Below, in pieces: positions 53,690 to 62,961 of a stretch of DNA of 64,000 bases. This stretch comes from Acidimicrobiaceae bacterium (GTDB lineage: Bacteria; Actinomycetota; Acidimicrobiia; Acidimicrobiales; Ilumatobacteraceae), in the NCBI GenBank assembly GCA_020637295.1, contig JACJWF010000008.1, positions 107,070 to 171,069 on the forward strand, given 5' to 3'. A model generated the notes under the pieces. That model had not been told where the DNA came from. It saw only the letters and a program-made list of their open reading frames with translations, and searched no databases. A program made the position numbers and the translations under genes. Numbering within the stretch: position 1 is the first letter of the stretch; each line of letters begins with the position of its first letter.

Positions 53690-55282
53690 ATGAGTGCCAC
53701 TGCACGAGAGACCGCCGAGCGTTGGCTGGCGGCCGAACCCGACGACGACATGCGTGAGGAGTTGGCCGCACTGCTGGCCGGCCCCGACGAGGATCTGGAG
53801 GCCCGCTTCACCGGCCGCCTGCAGTTCGGCACCGCCGGCCTGCGCGCCGCGGTGGGCGCCGGGCCCCAGCGGATGAACCGCCTGGTGGTGCAGCAGGCCG
53901 CTGCCGGCCTGGTGGACTACCTGCTCGTGCATGCCCCGCACGCCGCCGAGCGCGGCGTGATCATCGGCTACGACGCCCGCCGCAAGAGCGATGCGTTCGC
54001 GCTGGACACGGCGCGGGTGTGTGCCGCGCGTGGGGTCAAGGCGATGCTGTTCGACCGGGTGGTGCCTACGCCGGTGCTGGCGTGGAACATCACCGAGGCC
54101 GGTGCGGCCGCCGGCGTGATGGTCACTGCCTCGCACAACCCGCCGGAGGACAACGGCTACAAGGTGTACCTGGACACCGGGTCGCAGATCGTCCCGCCGG
54201 CCGATGCCCTGATCAGCTCGCACATCGACGCCATCGACCCGTGTTCGGTCGCGCTGGCGCCCGCCGACGATCCGCTGATCCAGCGGCTGGGGCGCGACCA
54301 CATCGAGCGCTACCTGGCGTTCGTCCCGACGGTGCGGCTGTGCCCGGAGGTCGCCGGCGTGCCGGTGGCGTACACGGCCATGCACGGCGTCGGCGGGGCG
54401 ACGCTGCTGGAGGCCTTCGACGTGGCCGGGCTGCCGGTGCCGGCGGTGGTGCCCGAGCAGCAGGAGCCCGACGGCCGCTTCCCCACGGTCCACTTCCCCA
54501 ACCCGGAGGAGCCGGGGGCGATGGACCTGCTGATGGCCCGGGCCGCGGCGTCGGGCGCGCTGCTGGCGCTGGCCAACGACCCGGATGCGGACCGGCTGGG
54601 TGCGGCGATCCCCACGCCGGAGGGTGGCTGGCGGCGGCTCGGCGGCGACGAGATCGGCTGGCTGATGGCCGACCACATCCTCCGTCACACGTCGGGTGAC
54701 GACCGCCTGGTCGTGACGACGCTGGTGTCGTCGTCGCTGCTCGGGCGGATGGCCGCGGCCCGCGGCGTCACCTGCCGGGAGACGTTCACCGGGTTCAAGT
54801 GGATCGGCCACACCGTGCTGGAGCACCCGGACGAGCGGTTCGTCTTCGGCTACGAGCAGGCGCTGGGGTACCTGGTGGCCGGGCAGCCGCTGGACAAGGA
54901 CGGCATCACCGCCGCCGTGCTGATGGCCGAGGTGGCCGCAGTCGCTGCCGAGGAGGGTGTCACCCTGCAGGACCGCCTGGACGCCATCGCCGCCGAGTTC
55001 GGTCGCCACGTGATGGCCGAGTTGTCGGTGCGGATGCCGCCGGCGGACGGTGCCGCCGCCGTGGCCCGGATGCGGGCCGAGCCACCGACGTCGGTCGGGG
55101 GCCGGGCCGTCACCGGGGTGGAGTGGTTCGAGGAGGCCGGCCTGTTGCGCCTGCGCCTCGGCGACGACGTGCGCCTGCAGGTCCGCCCCAGCGGCACCGA
55201 GCCGAAGGTCAAGCTCTACGCCGAAGGCATCGGCGAAGACCCCGCCCCCCTCCTCGCCGCCCTCGCCGCCCTCCTTATCTGA
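53690..55282 (+). CDS. Phosphoglucomutase/phosphomannomutase
   Basis: A 530-residue alpha-D-phosphohexomutase. The phosphoserine loop is VTASHNPPEDNGYK, the metal loop ANDPDADRLGAAIP, the sugar loop FTGFKWIGH, and the phosphate-binding loop is near the end (RPSGTEPKVK). It interconverts hexose 1- and 6-phosphates for wall precursors and storage sugars. A Shine-Dalgarno GAGG lies near the ATG. A family B repeat follows the stop. Confidence 0.94.
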   Translation: MSATARETAERWLAAEPDDDMREELAALLAGPDEDLEARFTGRLQFGTAGLRAAVGAGPQRMNRLVVQQAAAGLVDYLLVHAPHAAERGVIIGYDARRKSDAFALDTARVCAARGVKAMLFDRVVPTPVLAWNITEAGAAAGVMVTASHNPPEDNGYKVYLDTGSQIVPPADALISSHIDAIDPCSVALAPADDPLIQRLGRDHIERYLAFVPTVRLCPEVAGVPVAYTAMHGVGGATLLEAFDVAGLPVPAVVPEQQEPDGRFPTVHFPNPEEPGAMDLLMARAAASGALLALANDPDADRLGAAIPTPEGGWRRLGGDEIGWLMADHILRHTSGDDRLVVTTLVSSSLLGRMAAARGVTCRETFTGFKWIGHTVLEHPDERFVFGYEQALGYLVAGQPLDKDGITAAVLMAEVAAVAAEEGVTLQDRLDAIAAEFGRHVMAELSVRMPPADGAAAVARMRAEPPTSVGGRAVTGVEWFEEAGLLRLRLGDDVRLQVRPSGTEPKVKLYAEGIGEDPAPLLAALAALLI

Positions 55283-55290
55283 CCCGCGCC

Positions 55291-55393
55291 CACCCGAGCC
55301 CCACGCCTCCCACCCGAGTGCCACGCCCCCCACCCGAGTGCGACGGCGCAACCGAGTGCTGACTCGCACCCCGGGGTCGGAGTGAGCACTCGG
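55291..55393. repeat. Family B element, copy 3, inverted (palindrome plus tandem units)
   Basis: The palindrome at 55352-55393 (CCGAGTGCTGACTCG...GAGCACTCGG, 18 of 21 arm positions complementary, centre CCCC|GGGG) is preceded by three 20-base units at 55291, 55311 and 55331, which are the reverse complement of the units in copies 1 and 2. So the whole element is inverted. Confidence 0.88.
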
Positions 55394-55580
55394 AGCCGGC
55401 GGGGCGGGGGCGGAGCTTGGGCGCGGTCGGAGGGTTTCGTGCTCACCTCCGAGCCGGAAACCCTCCAACCCATCCGGAACGGGTGTTCCGGTGGGGTCGG
55501 CGGGCATCGCTAGAGTGCCGTTCGTCACACCGTGGTGACCCACCCACCGATGGTGGGGTAGCAGTTCCGAAGGAGCATCC

Positions 55581-56789
55581 ATGCGCAAGTTGGGGGCGTT
55601 CATGGCGCTGGTGACGGTGGCGGTCGCGCTGCCCGTCGTCGGTGCCGCCGAAGTGGCACAGGCCGATGGTCCGGGCGTGGGGACGCCGTGGGTCGTTAGC
55701 CTCGGCGACTCGTACATCTCCGGTGAGGCCGGCCGCTGGGCCGGCAACAGCAACAACAGCTCGTCGTCGGTGGACGCCGGCGGCTCGGCCGCCTACTACG
55801 ACAACGGCGGCGTCAGCGAGACGATCAATCGCTGCCACCGCAGCACCGCAGCGGAGATCCACATCGGCGGCGGGATCAACAGCCTGAACCTGGCGTGCTC
55901 CGGTGCCAAGGTCAACACGTTCACCTCCAGCGACGGCTACTTCAAGCCGGGCATCGACTTCTACCAGTCCGGCAGCAACAAGGGCCAGGCCCGGATGCTG
56001 CAGGAGTTCGCCGGCACCCACAACGTGAAGATGATCATGCTCTCCATCGGCGGCAACGACTTCAACTTCGCCGACATCGTGCAGGCGTGCGTGGTGGACT
56101 TCCTCACCTCGCCGTCGTGGTGGAAGAACTACTGCTACGACGACAGCTCGGTGAAGGCCAACTTCACCACCACCAACGTCAGCGCGAAGACCGCACTCAT
56201 CACCACGGCCGTCAACAACGTCAAGACGGCCATGGCCAACGCCGGCTACAGCACCAGCCAGTACACGATCGTGATGCAGACCTACCCGTCGCCGATCCCC
56301 AACGGCTCCGGCTTCCGCTACAGCGAGAGCGGCTACACCCGGCAGAGCACCGGCGGTTGCGGCTTCTGGAACAAGGACGCCGACTGGGCCAACAACACGG
56401 CGATGGTGAAGATCAACGGTGCCGTGGTCAGCGCTGCCACCGCGGCCAACACCGCCGGCAACGTGAAGGTCATGCGCCTCGACGGGGCCTTCAACGGCAG
56501 ACGGCTGTGCGAGAGCGGTGTGAACCTGATGGAGAACACCGGCTACGGCAACTGGACCAACGCCAACGCCGTCAATGCCACAGAATGGGTGGCGCAGATC
56601 CGCACCGTCAGCACGATCTTCGGGCCCTACTACGTGCAGGAGAGCATCCACCCCAACTGGTGGGGCGAGAAGGCCATCCGCAACTGCGTCCGCCAGGCGT
56701 GGAACGGCGGCAGCCCGAAGGGCGGCACGTGCTCCCGCAGCGGCAACGGCCTGAATGCCAACGGCGAGCCCAACATGGCGCTCACCTGA
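55581..56789 (+). CDS. Secreted SGNH/GDSL-type hydrolase
   Basis: A 402-residue exported esterase-type hydrolase. Signal peptide (about 1-28) ending in GAAEVAQA, then the nucleophile block SLGDSYISGEAGRW (Ser44), the GGND block (157-160) and a C-terminal IHPNWWGE with His357. Six or more Cys in the mature part suggest disulfides. It likely removes acyl groups from lipids or polysaccharides outside the cell. The Shine-Dalgarno AAGGAG lies six bases before the ATG. Confidence 0.9.
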   Translation: MRKLGAFMALVTVAVALPVVGAAEVAQADGPGVGTPWVVSLGDSYISGEAGRWAGNSNNSSSSVDAGGSAAYYDNGGVSETINRCHRSTAAEIHIGGGINSLNLACSGAKVNTFTSSDGYFKPGIDFYQSGSNKGQARMLQEFAGTHNVKMIMLSIGGNDFNFADIVQACVVDFLTSPSWWKNYCYDDSSVKANFTTTNVSAKTALITTAVNNVKTAMANAGYSTSQYTIVMQTYPSPIPNGSGFRYSESGYTRQSTGGCGFWNKDADWANNTAMVKINGAVVSAATAANTAGNVKVMRLDGAFNGRRLCESGVNLMENTGYGNWTNANAVNATEWVAQIRTVSTIFGPYYVQESIHPNWWGEKAIRNCVRQAWNGGSPKGGTCSRSGNGLNANGEPNMALT

Positions 56790-56828
56790 CCTGACACCCC
56801 ACCCGACCCCTCCAACCCCTGAACTCAT

Positions 56829-56869
56829 GTCGCGGGGCTGACCGAGCGAACGCCGGTCAGCCCCGCGAC
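56829..56869. terminator. Strong hairpin between convergent genes (family C-like)
   Basis: Perfect 16-base arms (GTCGCGGGGCTGACCG at 56829-56844, complement at 56854-56869) with a 9-base loop. The outer GAAC..GTCGCGG and CCGCGAC sequences echo family C. It lies between the convergent stops at 56789 and 56926 and may end both transcripts, though no T-tract follows. Confidence 0.7.
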
Positions 56870-56925
56870 GCGAACCGGGAGGGAATGGGGGTGGGGAGGC
56901 GGCCGGAGTGGGGCGGAAGGGTGGG

Positions 56926-58875
56926 TCAGCTGCAGAGGCGGCGCTCGACGGTCAGTGCGGCGACCTCGTCCTGCCCGTCGAAGTTGGCGGCGAGCGTCAG
57001 GACGTCCCACTTGATGGTGACGGTGGCGTTGCTCTGGAAGACCGTCACGCGGTCGGCCCACGCAGCCAGCACCTGCGCCCGGGGCATGCCGAGGGACAGT
57101 CCGTTCGAGGTGGGGACGCCTTCGCCGAGCGACCAGGCCACGAGCTCCGCCCAGCCACCTCGACGCACGAACGTGGCGGTGACCCCGTCCCAGCTCACTT
57201 CGCGCCACTCGGTGGCGCCGCTGCACTCCCACTCGCTGCCGCTGCCGCCGCTGCGGGACACCTCGGCCCAGCCGCTGTCGTTGAACGGGGCGCCGATCTC
57301 TGCGGTCATGGCCGTGACCACCTCGTCGGCGTTCTGCGGGCCAGGGACGAAGCCGAAGACTCCACCTGTCTCGACGTCGATCTGCAGTGGGCCGGACGGC
57401 CGCGGCAGGGCGTAGCGGGTGACCTCGAAGCGGCTGCCGTCGAACTCGATCTGGACGATGCCGAGCTGGCTGGCGGTCCACCAGCCGTACGCGTCGGTCG
57501 GTGCGGCGAGGGTGCCGGCGGCCATCGTGCCGTCGGGGAAGAGGCGGACGATCGAATCGGTCCCGCCGAGGTCCGCCTCCACCAGGACGGTGCCATCGGT
57601 GAGGACGACAGGGGTGGCCGATCCTGCGGGGAACTGCCAGCGCCGATGCACCGAGTTCCAGGTGACATTCACTGTCGACGACTGCTGATCGAAGGTCGGC
57701 ACGACGGCAGCGGTCGTGTCGTAGGGACTCAGCTCGCGCAGCTCGACGGTCCCCGCCAGCAGGTGGCTGCCACTGATCGAGAGAGTGGTCGCGGCCCCGG
57801 ACGGCAGCGGCAGTTCCTCCACCACCGTCGTCATGTCGGTGGTGTCGTAGGCCCGCACGGTGGTCGTCGACGGCGGGTCGTCGGCGGTGTTCATCGGCGC
57901 GTACAGCCAGGAGCCGACGAGCAGCGGCTGGTCGACGAGCCCGCCGTCCATCGGCACGGTGCGAACGTCGGTGCCGTCGACGATCACCCACCGACCGTTG
58001 GCCACGTCGGGGATGATCACCGTGCCCTGCGGCGTGAGCACCGGCGAACGCGGGCGGACGGGTGTGCATGCGGTGCACTCGTCACGGCCCAGCTGGCCGT
58101 CGCCGGCACCGACCCTCGCGGTGTACAGCACGGTGCGGTCCAGCGGCTCAGCGGCGAGGTCGGCGGGGACCTCCGTCGTGCCCACGTCCAGCGTCGAGGA
58201 CGTCGTGGCCATGTAGCGGTTGGCGCCGTCGGGGCTGGTCATCCGCAGCACGCCTGCGGCGGCGTCGAACGACAGGGTGGTACCGTCGACCAAGGGCATC
58301 ACGCCGGCGCGGAAGCACTCCATCGCGGCGAACCGCAGGGTGGGCGGCAGGCGCAGCAGCCCTTCCTCCACCCGCCAGCGGCCCTCGGTGCCGGGCTCGG
58401 TCTCGTAGCCGTTGCAGCCGTCGAAGCCGCTGACCGTGCCGTCGGCGGCGAGGGTGAACGTGGGCGTGCCGCTGGTGCGGGCGCCGTTCCACTCCCACAC
58501 CGTCCAGTTCACGCCGGCGATGGCGGCGGCCAGGTCGGTGTCGGCCGGCGTCGTCGAGCCGGGCACGGTCGTCGGCGGCTCGGTTGACCCGGTCGGTTCG
58601 GTGACACCACTGGGGTCGGCGGTGCCGCCAGAGGAGTCGGCGGGGCGGACGGTGCTGGCCCCGTCGTCGCCCGTCACCACCACCACGGTGACGGCCGCTG
58701 CAGCCACCAGCGCGGCCGCGGCCCCGGCCAGCACGGCACGCCGGCGCCGGCGCCCGCTGGCCGCCGCCGAGCGGCCGGACCACTCCGCGGCCAGGCGGCC
58801 GCGCAACTCCGCCCGGAAGTCCGGTCGGGGGGTCAGCTCGTCGGACGCGTGCTCGTCGAGACGGATCTCATCCAT
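56926..58875 (-). CDS. Membrane protein with META (HslJ-like) domain, probable sigma-factor partner
   Basis: A 649-residue protein. Residues 1-50 are cytosolic and acidic/basic (DELTPRPDFRAELRGRL), followed by one membrane helix (about 58-80) and a Thr/Pro linker. A META domain (about 120-215: VNWTVWEWNGA, FDGCNGYETE, LRFAAMEC) is next, then a long beta-propeller-like region. Its ATG lies inside the end of the ECF sigma gene (8-base overlap), so it is probably the membrane anti-sigma or sensor for that sigma factor, although no zinc anti-sigma motif is present. The C-terminal part has no match I recognise. Confidence 0.75.
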   Translation of the reverse strand: MDEIRLDEHASDELTPRPDFRAELRGRLAAEWSGRSAAASGRRRRRAVLAGAAAALVAAAAVTVVVVTGDDGASTVRPADSSGGTADPSGVTEPTGSTEPPTTVPGSTTPADTDLAAAIAGVNWTVWEWNGARTSGTPTFTLAADGTVSGFDGCNGYETEPGTEGRWRVEEGLLRLPPTLRFAAMECFRAGVMPLVDGTTLSFDAAAGVLRMTSPDGANRYMATTSSTLDVGTTEVPADLAAEPLDRTVLYTARVGAGDGQLGRDECTACTPVRPRSPVLTPQGTVIIPDVANGRWVIVDGTDVRTVPMDGGLVDQPLLVGSWLYAPMNTADDPPSTTTVRAYDTTDMTTVVEELPLPSGAATTLSISGSHLLAGTVELRELSPYDTTAAVVPTFDQQSSTVNVTWNSVHRRWQFPAGSATPVVLTDGTVLVEADLGGTDSIVRLFPDGTMAAGTLAAPTDAYGWWTASQLGIVQIEFDGSRFEVTRYALPRPSGPLQIDVETGGVFGFVPGPQNADEVVTAMTAEIGAPFNDSGWAEVSRSGGSGSEWECSGATEWREVSWDGVTATFVRRGGWAELVAWSLGEGVPTSNGLSLGMPRAQVLAAWADRVTVFQSNATVTIKWDVLTLAANFDGQDEVAALTVERRLCS

Positions 58876-59380
58876 GGTCGGCCTCCTGCTGGCGGAGTCG
58901 GGTGCGGGCGCGGGCGAGCAGCGATTCGGCGGCGTGGACCGTGGTGCCCAGTGCGTCGGCCACCTCGGGGACGGACAGCCCGTCCACGTAGCGGAGGACG
59001 AGCGCCGTCCGGTCCCGCGTCGGCAGGGCCGCCAGCGCCGACGGCTCGGCCATCGACGGCGGGTCGGCATCGACGGACACGGCCGGCGTCGCCACCAGGT
59101 GCAGGTGACGCTCCCGGCCGGCCTCCCGGCGCAGCCCGTCGAGGTGCAGGTTGCGGATCGTGGTGATCACGTACCCCACCGACACCTGCGGGCCGTCACC
59201 GCCGCGGATCTGGCGCAGCACCCGCAGGTACGCGTCCTGCACGAGGTCCTCGGCAGCTGCCCGGTCGGTGCCGCACAGCCGTCCGGCGTAGCGGTAGGCG
59301 TCGGTGAACGTCCGGTCGTAGAAGGCCAGGAAGGCCTCCCGGTCGTTCAACCGCTCCACCACCCGCGGGTCATTGCTCAC
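58868..59380 (-). CDS. ECF (group 4) RNA polymerase sigma factor
   Basis: A 170-residue SigE/SigM-like ECF sigma factor. Region 2 contains FLAFYDRTFTDAYRYAGRL, AAEDLVQDAYLRVLRQI and the YVITTIRNLHLDGLRR helix; region 4 is LPTRDRTALVLRYVDGLSVP with the recognition helix VADALGTTVHAAESLLARAR (20 residues). It would direct transcription of a stress or envelope regulon with the downstream membrane protein as its control partner. A GTG start is used, with no clear TANNNT upstream. Confidence 0.92.
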   Translation of the reverse strand: MSNDPRVVERLNDREAFLAFYDRTFTDAYRYAGRLCGTDRAAAEDLVQDAYLRVLRQIRGGDGPQVSVGYVITTIRNLHLDGLRREAGRERHLHLVATPAVSVDADPPSMAEPSALAALPTRDRTALVLRYVDGLSVPEVADALGTTVHAAESLLARARTRLRQQEADHG

Positions 59381-59419
59381 ACCGACTCCAACGAACGGCG
59401 GCGCGGGTTTCCGTCGCGG

Positions 59420-60055
59420 TCAGGCGGGGGAACCGAACTGGCGGTCGCCCGCATCACCCAGGCCGGGCACGATGAACGCCTGCTCGTTCAGCCGCTCGTC
59501 GAGCGCGGCGGTGTAGACGGCCAGCTCCAGCCCCTCGTTGCGGAGCAGCTCGATGCCTTCCGGCGCAGCCAGCACGCACACCACGATGATCGTGCCGGTG
59601 GCGCCGCGCTCCAGCAGCAGGTGGCAGGTGTGGGCCAGCGAGCCGCCGGTGGCCAGCATCGGGTCGAGCACGATGACCTGCCGGCCGGCCAGGCTCTCCG
59701 GCAGCTTGTTGACATACGGCTTGGGCTGGTGGGTCTCCTCGTCGCGGGCCACGCCGATGAACCCGACGTCGGCGTTGGGCAGAAGGTCCTGGGCGGCGTG
59801 CAGGAAGCCCAGCCCGGCGCGCAGCACCGGCACCACCACGGGTTGCGAGCTGAGCTGACGGCCGAGCGTCGTGGTGAGCGGCGTCTCCACGCTGACGCTG
59901 CCGGTGGGCAGGCCCTTCGTGGCCTCGGCGATCAGCAGGGTGCCGATGCGCTCCAGCTCCTGGCGGAACAGGGCGTTCGGCGTGTCCTTGGCCCGGACCC
60001 GGGTGAGGGAGTCGGCGATGAGGGGGTGGTCGACCACGTGCACGGCAACTGACAT
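59420..60055 (-). CDS. upp: Uracil phosphoribosyltransferase
   Basis: A 211-residue Upp that salvages uracil to UMP with PRPP. Signatures are VVPVLRAGLGFLHAAQDLLP, the PRPP loop VLDPMLATGGS and the C-terminal GLGDAGDRQFG. CAGACT, one base off TANNNT, is six bases upstream of the ATG. It lies next to an adenosine deaminase gene (30 bases), so the two form a nucleoside salvage pair. Confidence 0.96.
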   Translation of the reverse strand: MSVAVHVVDHPLIADSLTRVRAKDTPNALFRQELERIGTLLIAEATKGLPTGSVSVETPLTTTLGRQLSSQPVVVPVLRAGLGFLHAAQDLLPNADVGFIGVARDEETHQPKPYVNKLPESLAGRQVIVLDPMLATGGSLAHTCHLLLERGATGTIIVVCVLAAPEGIELLRNEGLELAVYTAALDERLNEQAFIVPGLGDAGDRQFGSPA

Positions 60056-60084
60056 GCCGCGAGTCTGCCAGGTGCCGGTGCCGC

Positions 60085-61149
60085 TCAGAGAGTGCCGGCG
60101 CGGGCCATGGCGTAGCGGGGCTTGATGATCCCGTTGATGATGGCCAGGCGCTCCGGGAAGGGGGCGAAGGCGCTCTTCATCGAGTTGATCGTGATCCACT
60201 CGAAGTCGTCCAGCCCCCAGCCGAACGCCTCGGCCAGCTGCTCCATCTCCCTGGTCATCGAGGTGTCGCTCATCAGCCGGTTGTCGGTGTTCAGCGTGAC
60301 CCGGAAGCGCAGCCGCTTCAACAGGCCGATCGGGTGCTCGGCGATGCTGGCGCAGACGCCGGTGCCGACATTGCTGGTGGGGCACAGCTCCAGCGGGATG
60401 CGCCGGTCGCGCACGAACGCCGCCAGACGGCCGAGCTGCTCCCCGCCCTCCGGGCCGGTGATGTCGTCGACGATCCGCACCCCGTGGCCCAGGCGCTCCG
60501 CCCCGCAGAACTGGACGGCTTCCCAGATGCTCGGCAGGCCGAACGCCTCGCCGGCGTGGATGGTGGTGTGGAAGTTCTCCCGCTGCACATAGTGGAACGC
60601 GTCCAGGTGGCGGGTGGGTGGGTACCCGGCCTCGGCGCCGGCGATGTCGAAGCCGACGCACCCGCGGTCGCGCCAGCGGACGGCCAGCTCGGCGATCTCC
60701 AGGCTGCGGGCCGCCGTCCGCATGGCCGAGCAGATGAGGTAGATTGTCAGGTCGGTGCCGGCCGAACCGCGCTGGAACCCGTCGATGATGGCCTGCACCA
60801 CCTCGTCCAGCGTCAGCCCCTGCTCCGTGCACAGCTCCGGGGCCATCCGCACCTCGGCGTAGACCACGCCGTCGGCGGCGAGGTCGACGGCGCACTCGTA
60901 GGCCACCCGCTCGATGGCGTCGCGGTGCTGCATGACGCCGACGGTGTGGGCGAACGTCTCCAGGTAGAGGACGAGGTCGTTGCGCTTGGCGCCGCGGTTG
61001 AACCAGGCGGCCAGTTCGTCCACGTCGTGGGTCGGGAGGTTGCCGTAGCCGTACTCGTCGGCCAGTTCGATGACGGTCCGCGGGCGCAACCCGCCGTCGA
61101 GGTGGTCGTGGAGGAGAACCTTGGGCAGTGCGGAGATGTTGGTGTTCAT
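60085..61149 (-). CDS. add: Adenosine deaminase
   Basis: A 354-residue zinc deaminase for adenosine or a related nucleoside. Zinc ligands are HDHLDGG (His14, His16), IHAGEAFG (near 200), GHGVRI and the catalytic Asp pair in LNTDNRLMS (commonly TDDP, here TDNR, a variation). [10 protein letters not shown] is also typical. The DN change next to the zinc Asp suggests substrate preference may differ from classical adenosine deaminase. It is read in the same direction as upp. Confidence 0.92.
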   Translation of the reverse strand: MNTNISALPKVLLHDHLDGGLRPRTVIELADEYGYGNLPTHDVDELAAWFNRGAKRNDLVLYLETFAHTVGVMQHRDAIERVAYECAVDLAADGVVYAEVRMAPELCTEQGLTLDEVVQAIIDGFQRGSAGTDLTIYLICSAMRTAARSLEIAELAVRWRDRGCVGFDIAGAEAGYPPTRHLDAFHYVQRENFHTTIHAGEAFGLPSIWEAVQFCGAERLGHGVRIVDDITGPEGGEQLGRLAAFVRDRRIPLELCPTSNVGTGVCASIAEHPIGLLKRLRFRVTLNTDNRLMSDTSMTREMEQLAEAFGWGLDDFEWITINSMKSAFAPFPERLAIINGIIKPRYAMARAGTL

Positions 61150-61168
61150 GGTGAGGTGGCCGTCCGTG

Positions 61169-62047
61169 TCAGATCGTGGCGAGCGAGTCGAGCCGGCGCA
61201 GCGGCATGCCGGCGGGGCGCTGCAGCCAGTTCCAATCGGGGTACTCGGCGGTGGCCGAGATGCAGTGGAGCGTGTAGGCGTGGCGGCTGACGGGCGAGTG
61301 GTTGTCGTCGCTCCAGTGCGGCAGCAAGCCGTGCAGGAGCACCAGCGTGCCGGCCGGCACCTCCAGCGGCACCAGGTCGTGCGGCGGCGTGGGCAGGGGA
61401 GACGGGTCCAGGGTGCGGAACTCGGTGCCGTCGTCGTCCGTCGCCCCGGCCCGGCGGAACTGCGACCGCAGCGCCGTGCGATGCCCACCCGGGGCCGCCC
61501 ACAGGCAGCCGTTCTCCAGCGTGGCGTCCTCCACGGCGAACCAGCAGCCGGCGACGCTGATGGGGTCCGTGAACAAGAACGCGGCGTCCTGGTGGCAGCC
61601 GACCTCGCCGCCGATGTGCGGCTGCTTGAAGATGTACATGCTCTGCAGCGCCAGCGCGTCGATGAGCCCGATGTCCGCCACGGCGCCGGCGAGATCCGCG
61701 GTGTAGCTGAACCGCTCGAACTCGGGCACCAGGTCGTGCATGGCGTGGCCGATCTTGTTGATGCTCAGCGCCTTCGGCTGGCGCAGGGAGCCATCGACGG
61801 CGAAGGCGTCCTCCTCGAAGAAGCACCACACCCGACCGCCGGACTGCAGGAACTGGCGGTCGCTGACCCGGGTCTGCTCGTTGGTGGTGAACACCGCCGG
61901 CCGCTCCGGCGGCACGAACTCCTCCACGATCTGCTCGGCGGCGGCCTTCAACTCGGCCAGCGGCTGGGGCCCGACGAACCCGGGGACGGCGAGGAACCCG
62001 TCGCGGTGGTACTGCGCAACCTGCTCGTCGCTGAGGACGTGACCCAT
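61169..62047 (-). CDS. Phytanoyl-CoA dioxygenase (PhyH) family protein
   Basis: A 292-residue 2-oxoglutarate/Fe(II) oxygenase. The facial triad is visible as HQD (CHQDAAFLF) with the distal His in SRHAYTLH, and the FWVAVEDAT-type strand reads [16 protein letters not shown] with GGHR for the oxoglutarate region. The family hydroxylates phytanoyl-CoA, ectoine or natural products; the substrate is unknown. TACAGT (62060-62055, coding strand) is seven bases from the ATG at 62047, which is preferred to the GTG at 62056. Confidence 0.9.
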   Translation of the reverse strand: MGHVLSDEQVAQYHRDGFLAVPGFVGPQPLAELKAAAEQIVEEFVPPERPAVFTTNEQTRVSDRQFLQSGGRVWCFFEEDAFAVDGSLRQPKALSINKIGHAMHDLVPEFERFSYTADLAGAVADIGLIDALALQSMYIFKQPHIGGEVGCHQDAAFLFTDPISVAGCWFAVEDATLENGCLWAAPGGHRTALRSQFRRAGATDDDGTEFRTLDPSPLPTPPHDLVPLEVPAGTLVLLHGLLPHWSDDNHSPVSRHAYTLHCISATAEYPDWNWLQRPAGMPLRRLDSLATI

Positions 62048-62054
62048 CGGCGTC

Positions 62055-62087
62055 ACTGTAGGGGCCGTGCGCGGGCGGCCCTACCCT
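62055..62087. promoter_or_regulatory. Divergent leaderless promoter pair
   Basis: A minus-strand TACAGT (62060-62055) serves the PhyH-like gene and a plus-strand TACCCT (62082-62087) serves the QueF-like gene. Each is seven bases from its ATG. Confidence 0.6.
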
Positions 62088-62094
62088 GTCGGGC

Positions 62095-62490
62095 ATGGAA
62101 CCCGACACCACCACGCAGGGCCTCACCGTGCTCGGTGCCACCGTGCGCCACGCGATCGACCATGTCGAGGTGTTCCCCGCCCCGGCCAACGTCACCACCG
62201 TCCGGTTCACCAACGACGAACTGAACTCGATGTGCCCCGTCACCCAGCAGCCCGACCTGTCCACCGTGGTCATCGAGTACCAGCCGGCGGAATGGTGCGT
62301 GGAGTCCAAGAGCCTGAAGCTCTACCTGTGGGGCTTCCGCGACCGGGCTGTCTTCGCCGAGGCGCTGGCAGCCGAGATTGCCGGCGAGATCATGGCGTCC
62401 GCCCGGCCGAAGCGGGTCACCGTCACGCTCACCCAGCGGCCCCGCGGCGGCATCGAGGTGCAGGCGGTCGCCGAACTGCGGAGTGAGTGA
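62095..62490 (+). CDS. queF: QueF-like preQ0 reductase, active-site His replaced
   Basis: A 131-residue protein of the short (YkvM-type) NADPH-dependent 7-cyano-7-deazaguanine reductase family, which makes preQ1 for queuosine. The thioimide-forming Cys47 and Asp54 (NSMCPVTQQPD), the VESKSLKLYLWGF substrate motif and Glu89 are conserved, with the exact 42-residue Cys-to-Glu spacing of B. subtilis QueF. The His that normally precedes that Glu (HE) is Ala88, and the Asn of FRN is Asp83. Catalysis might still occur, or the protein may act on a different nitrile. No other queuosine genes are in view. Confidence 0.88.
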   Translation: MEPDTTTQGLTVLGATVRHAIDHVEVFPAPANVTTVRFTNDELNSMCPVTQQPDLSTVVIEYQPAEWCVESKSLKLYLWGFRDRAVFAEALAAEIAGEIMASARPKRVTVTLTQRPRGGIEVQAVAELRSE

Positions 62491-62613
62491 CGCCCGCCGC
62501 GCCGCCCGCCGGTGACCATCGGGTGAATCTCACGTTTGGTGGGTGAAACCCTCTCAAGCGCCACGGAGCGTGTGCCGATCACTCTGTCAACCCAACGGGC
62601 GAGGGAGATGGAC

Positions 62614-62961
62614 ATGGCCTGCACTCACACAGCGGACTGCCCGCTGTTCCCCAAGTTGAACGCCAGCCTTGGTGCGTGGCGGACGCACTACTGCGACACG
62701 GACGTCGCATGGCGCAACTGTGCCCGGTTCGAGCGGAGCATGCGGGGTGAAGCCGTGCCGCTGGCGCTGCTGCCCAACGGCAAGCTCGTCGGCGTCCTGA
62801 CCGAAGACTATGTGGAGCACCACCAGCATCCCCAGCAGCCTGGTGGCGGCGTCACCACGGTCGTCGCGCCCGCGCCCGCTGCGGCGGCGACCGAGACCGA
62901 CGAGCCACCGACGGTGATCAAGCGCTCGTTGTGGCAGCGACTGTTCGGGAAGGGGCACTGA
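62614..62961 (+). CDS. Small cysteine-rich protein leading a sulfur-transport operon
   Basis: A 115-residue protein without recognised function. Residues 1-60 contain four Cys (3, 9, 27, 36: ACTHTADCPLFP, HYCDTDVAWRNCARF), typical of a metal or iron-sulfur binding fold. A Leu/Gly strand VPLALLPNGKLVGVLTEDYV and a Pro/Ala linker follow, ending in a basic amphipathic helix (IKRSLWQRLFGKGH). The ATG at 62614 is preferred over the one at 62608 because GAGGGAG is then at the right distance. The stop overlaps the next ATG (TGATG). Context points to sulfur handling. The 123 bases upstream (62491-62613) have no recognised motif. Confidence 0.72.
   Translation: MACTHTADCPLFPKLNASLGAWRTHYCDTDVAWRNCARFERSMRGEAVPLALLPNGKLVGVLTEDYVEHHQHPQQPGGGVTTVVAPAPAAAATETDEPPTVIKRSLWQRLFGKGH

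Noticed and set aside
62491..62613. Riboswitch or structured leader before the sulfur operon
   Set aside because: Short repeats of GGGTGAA are seen, but I could not fold a conserved riboswitch core or match a known class.
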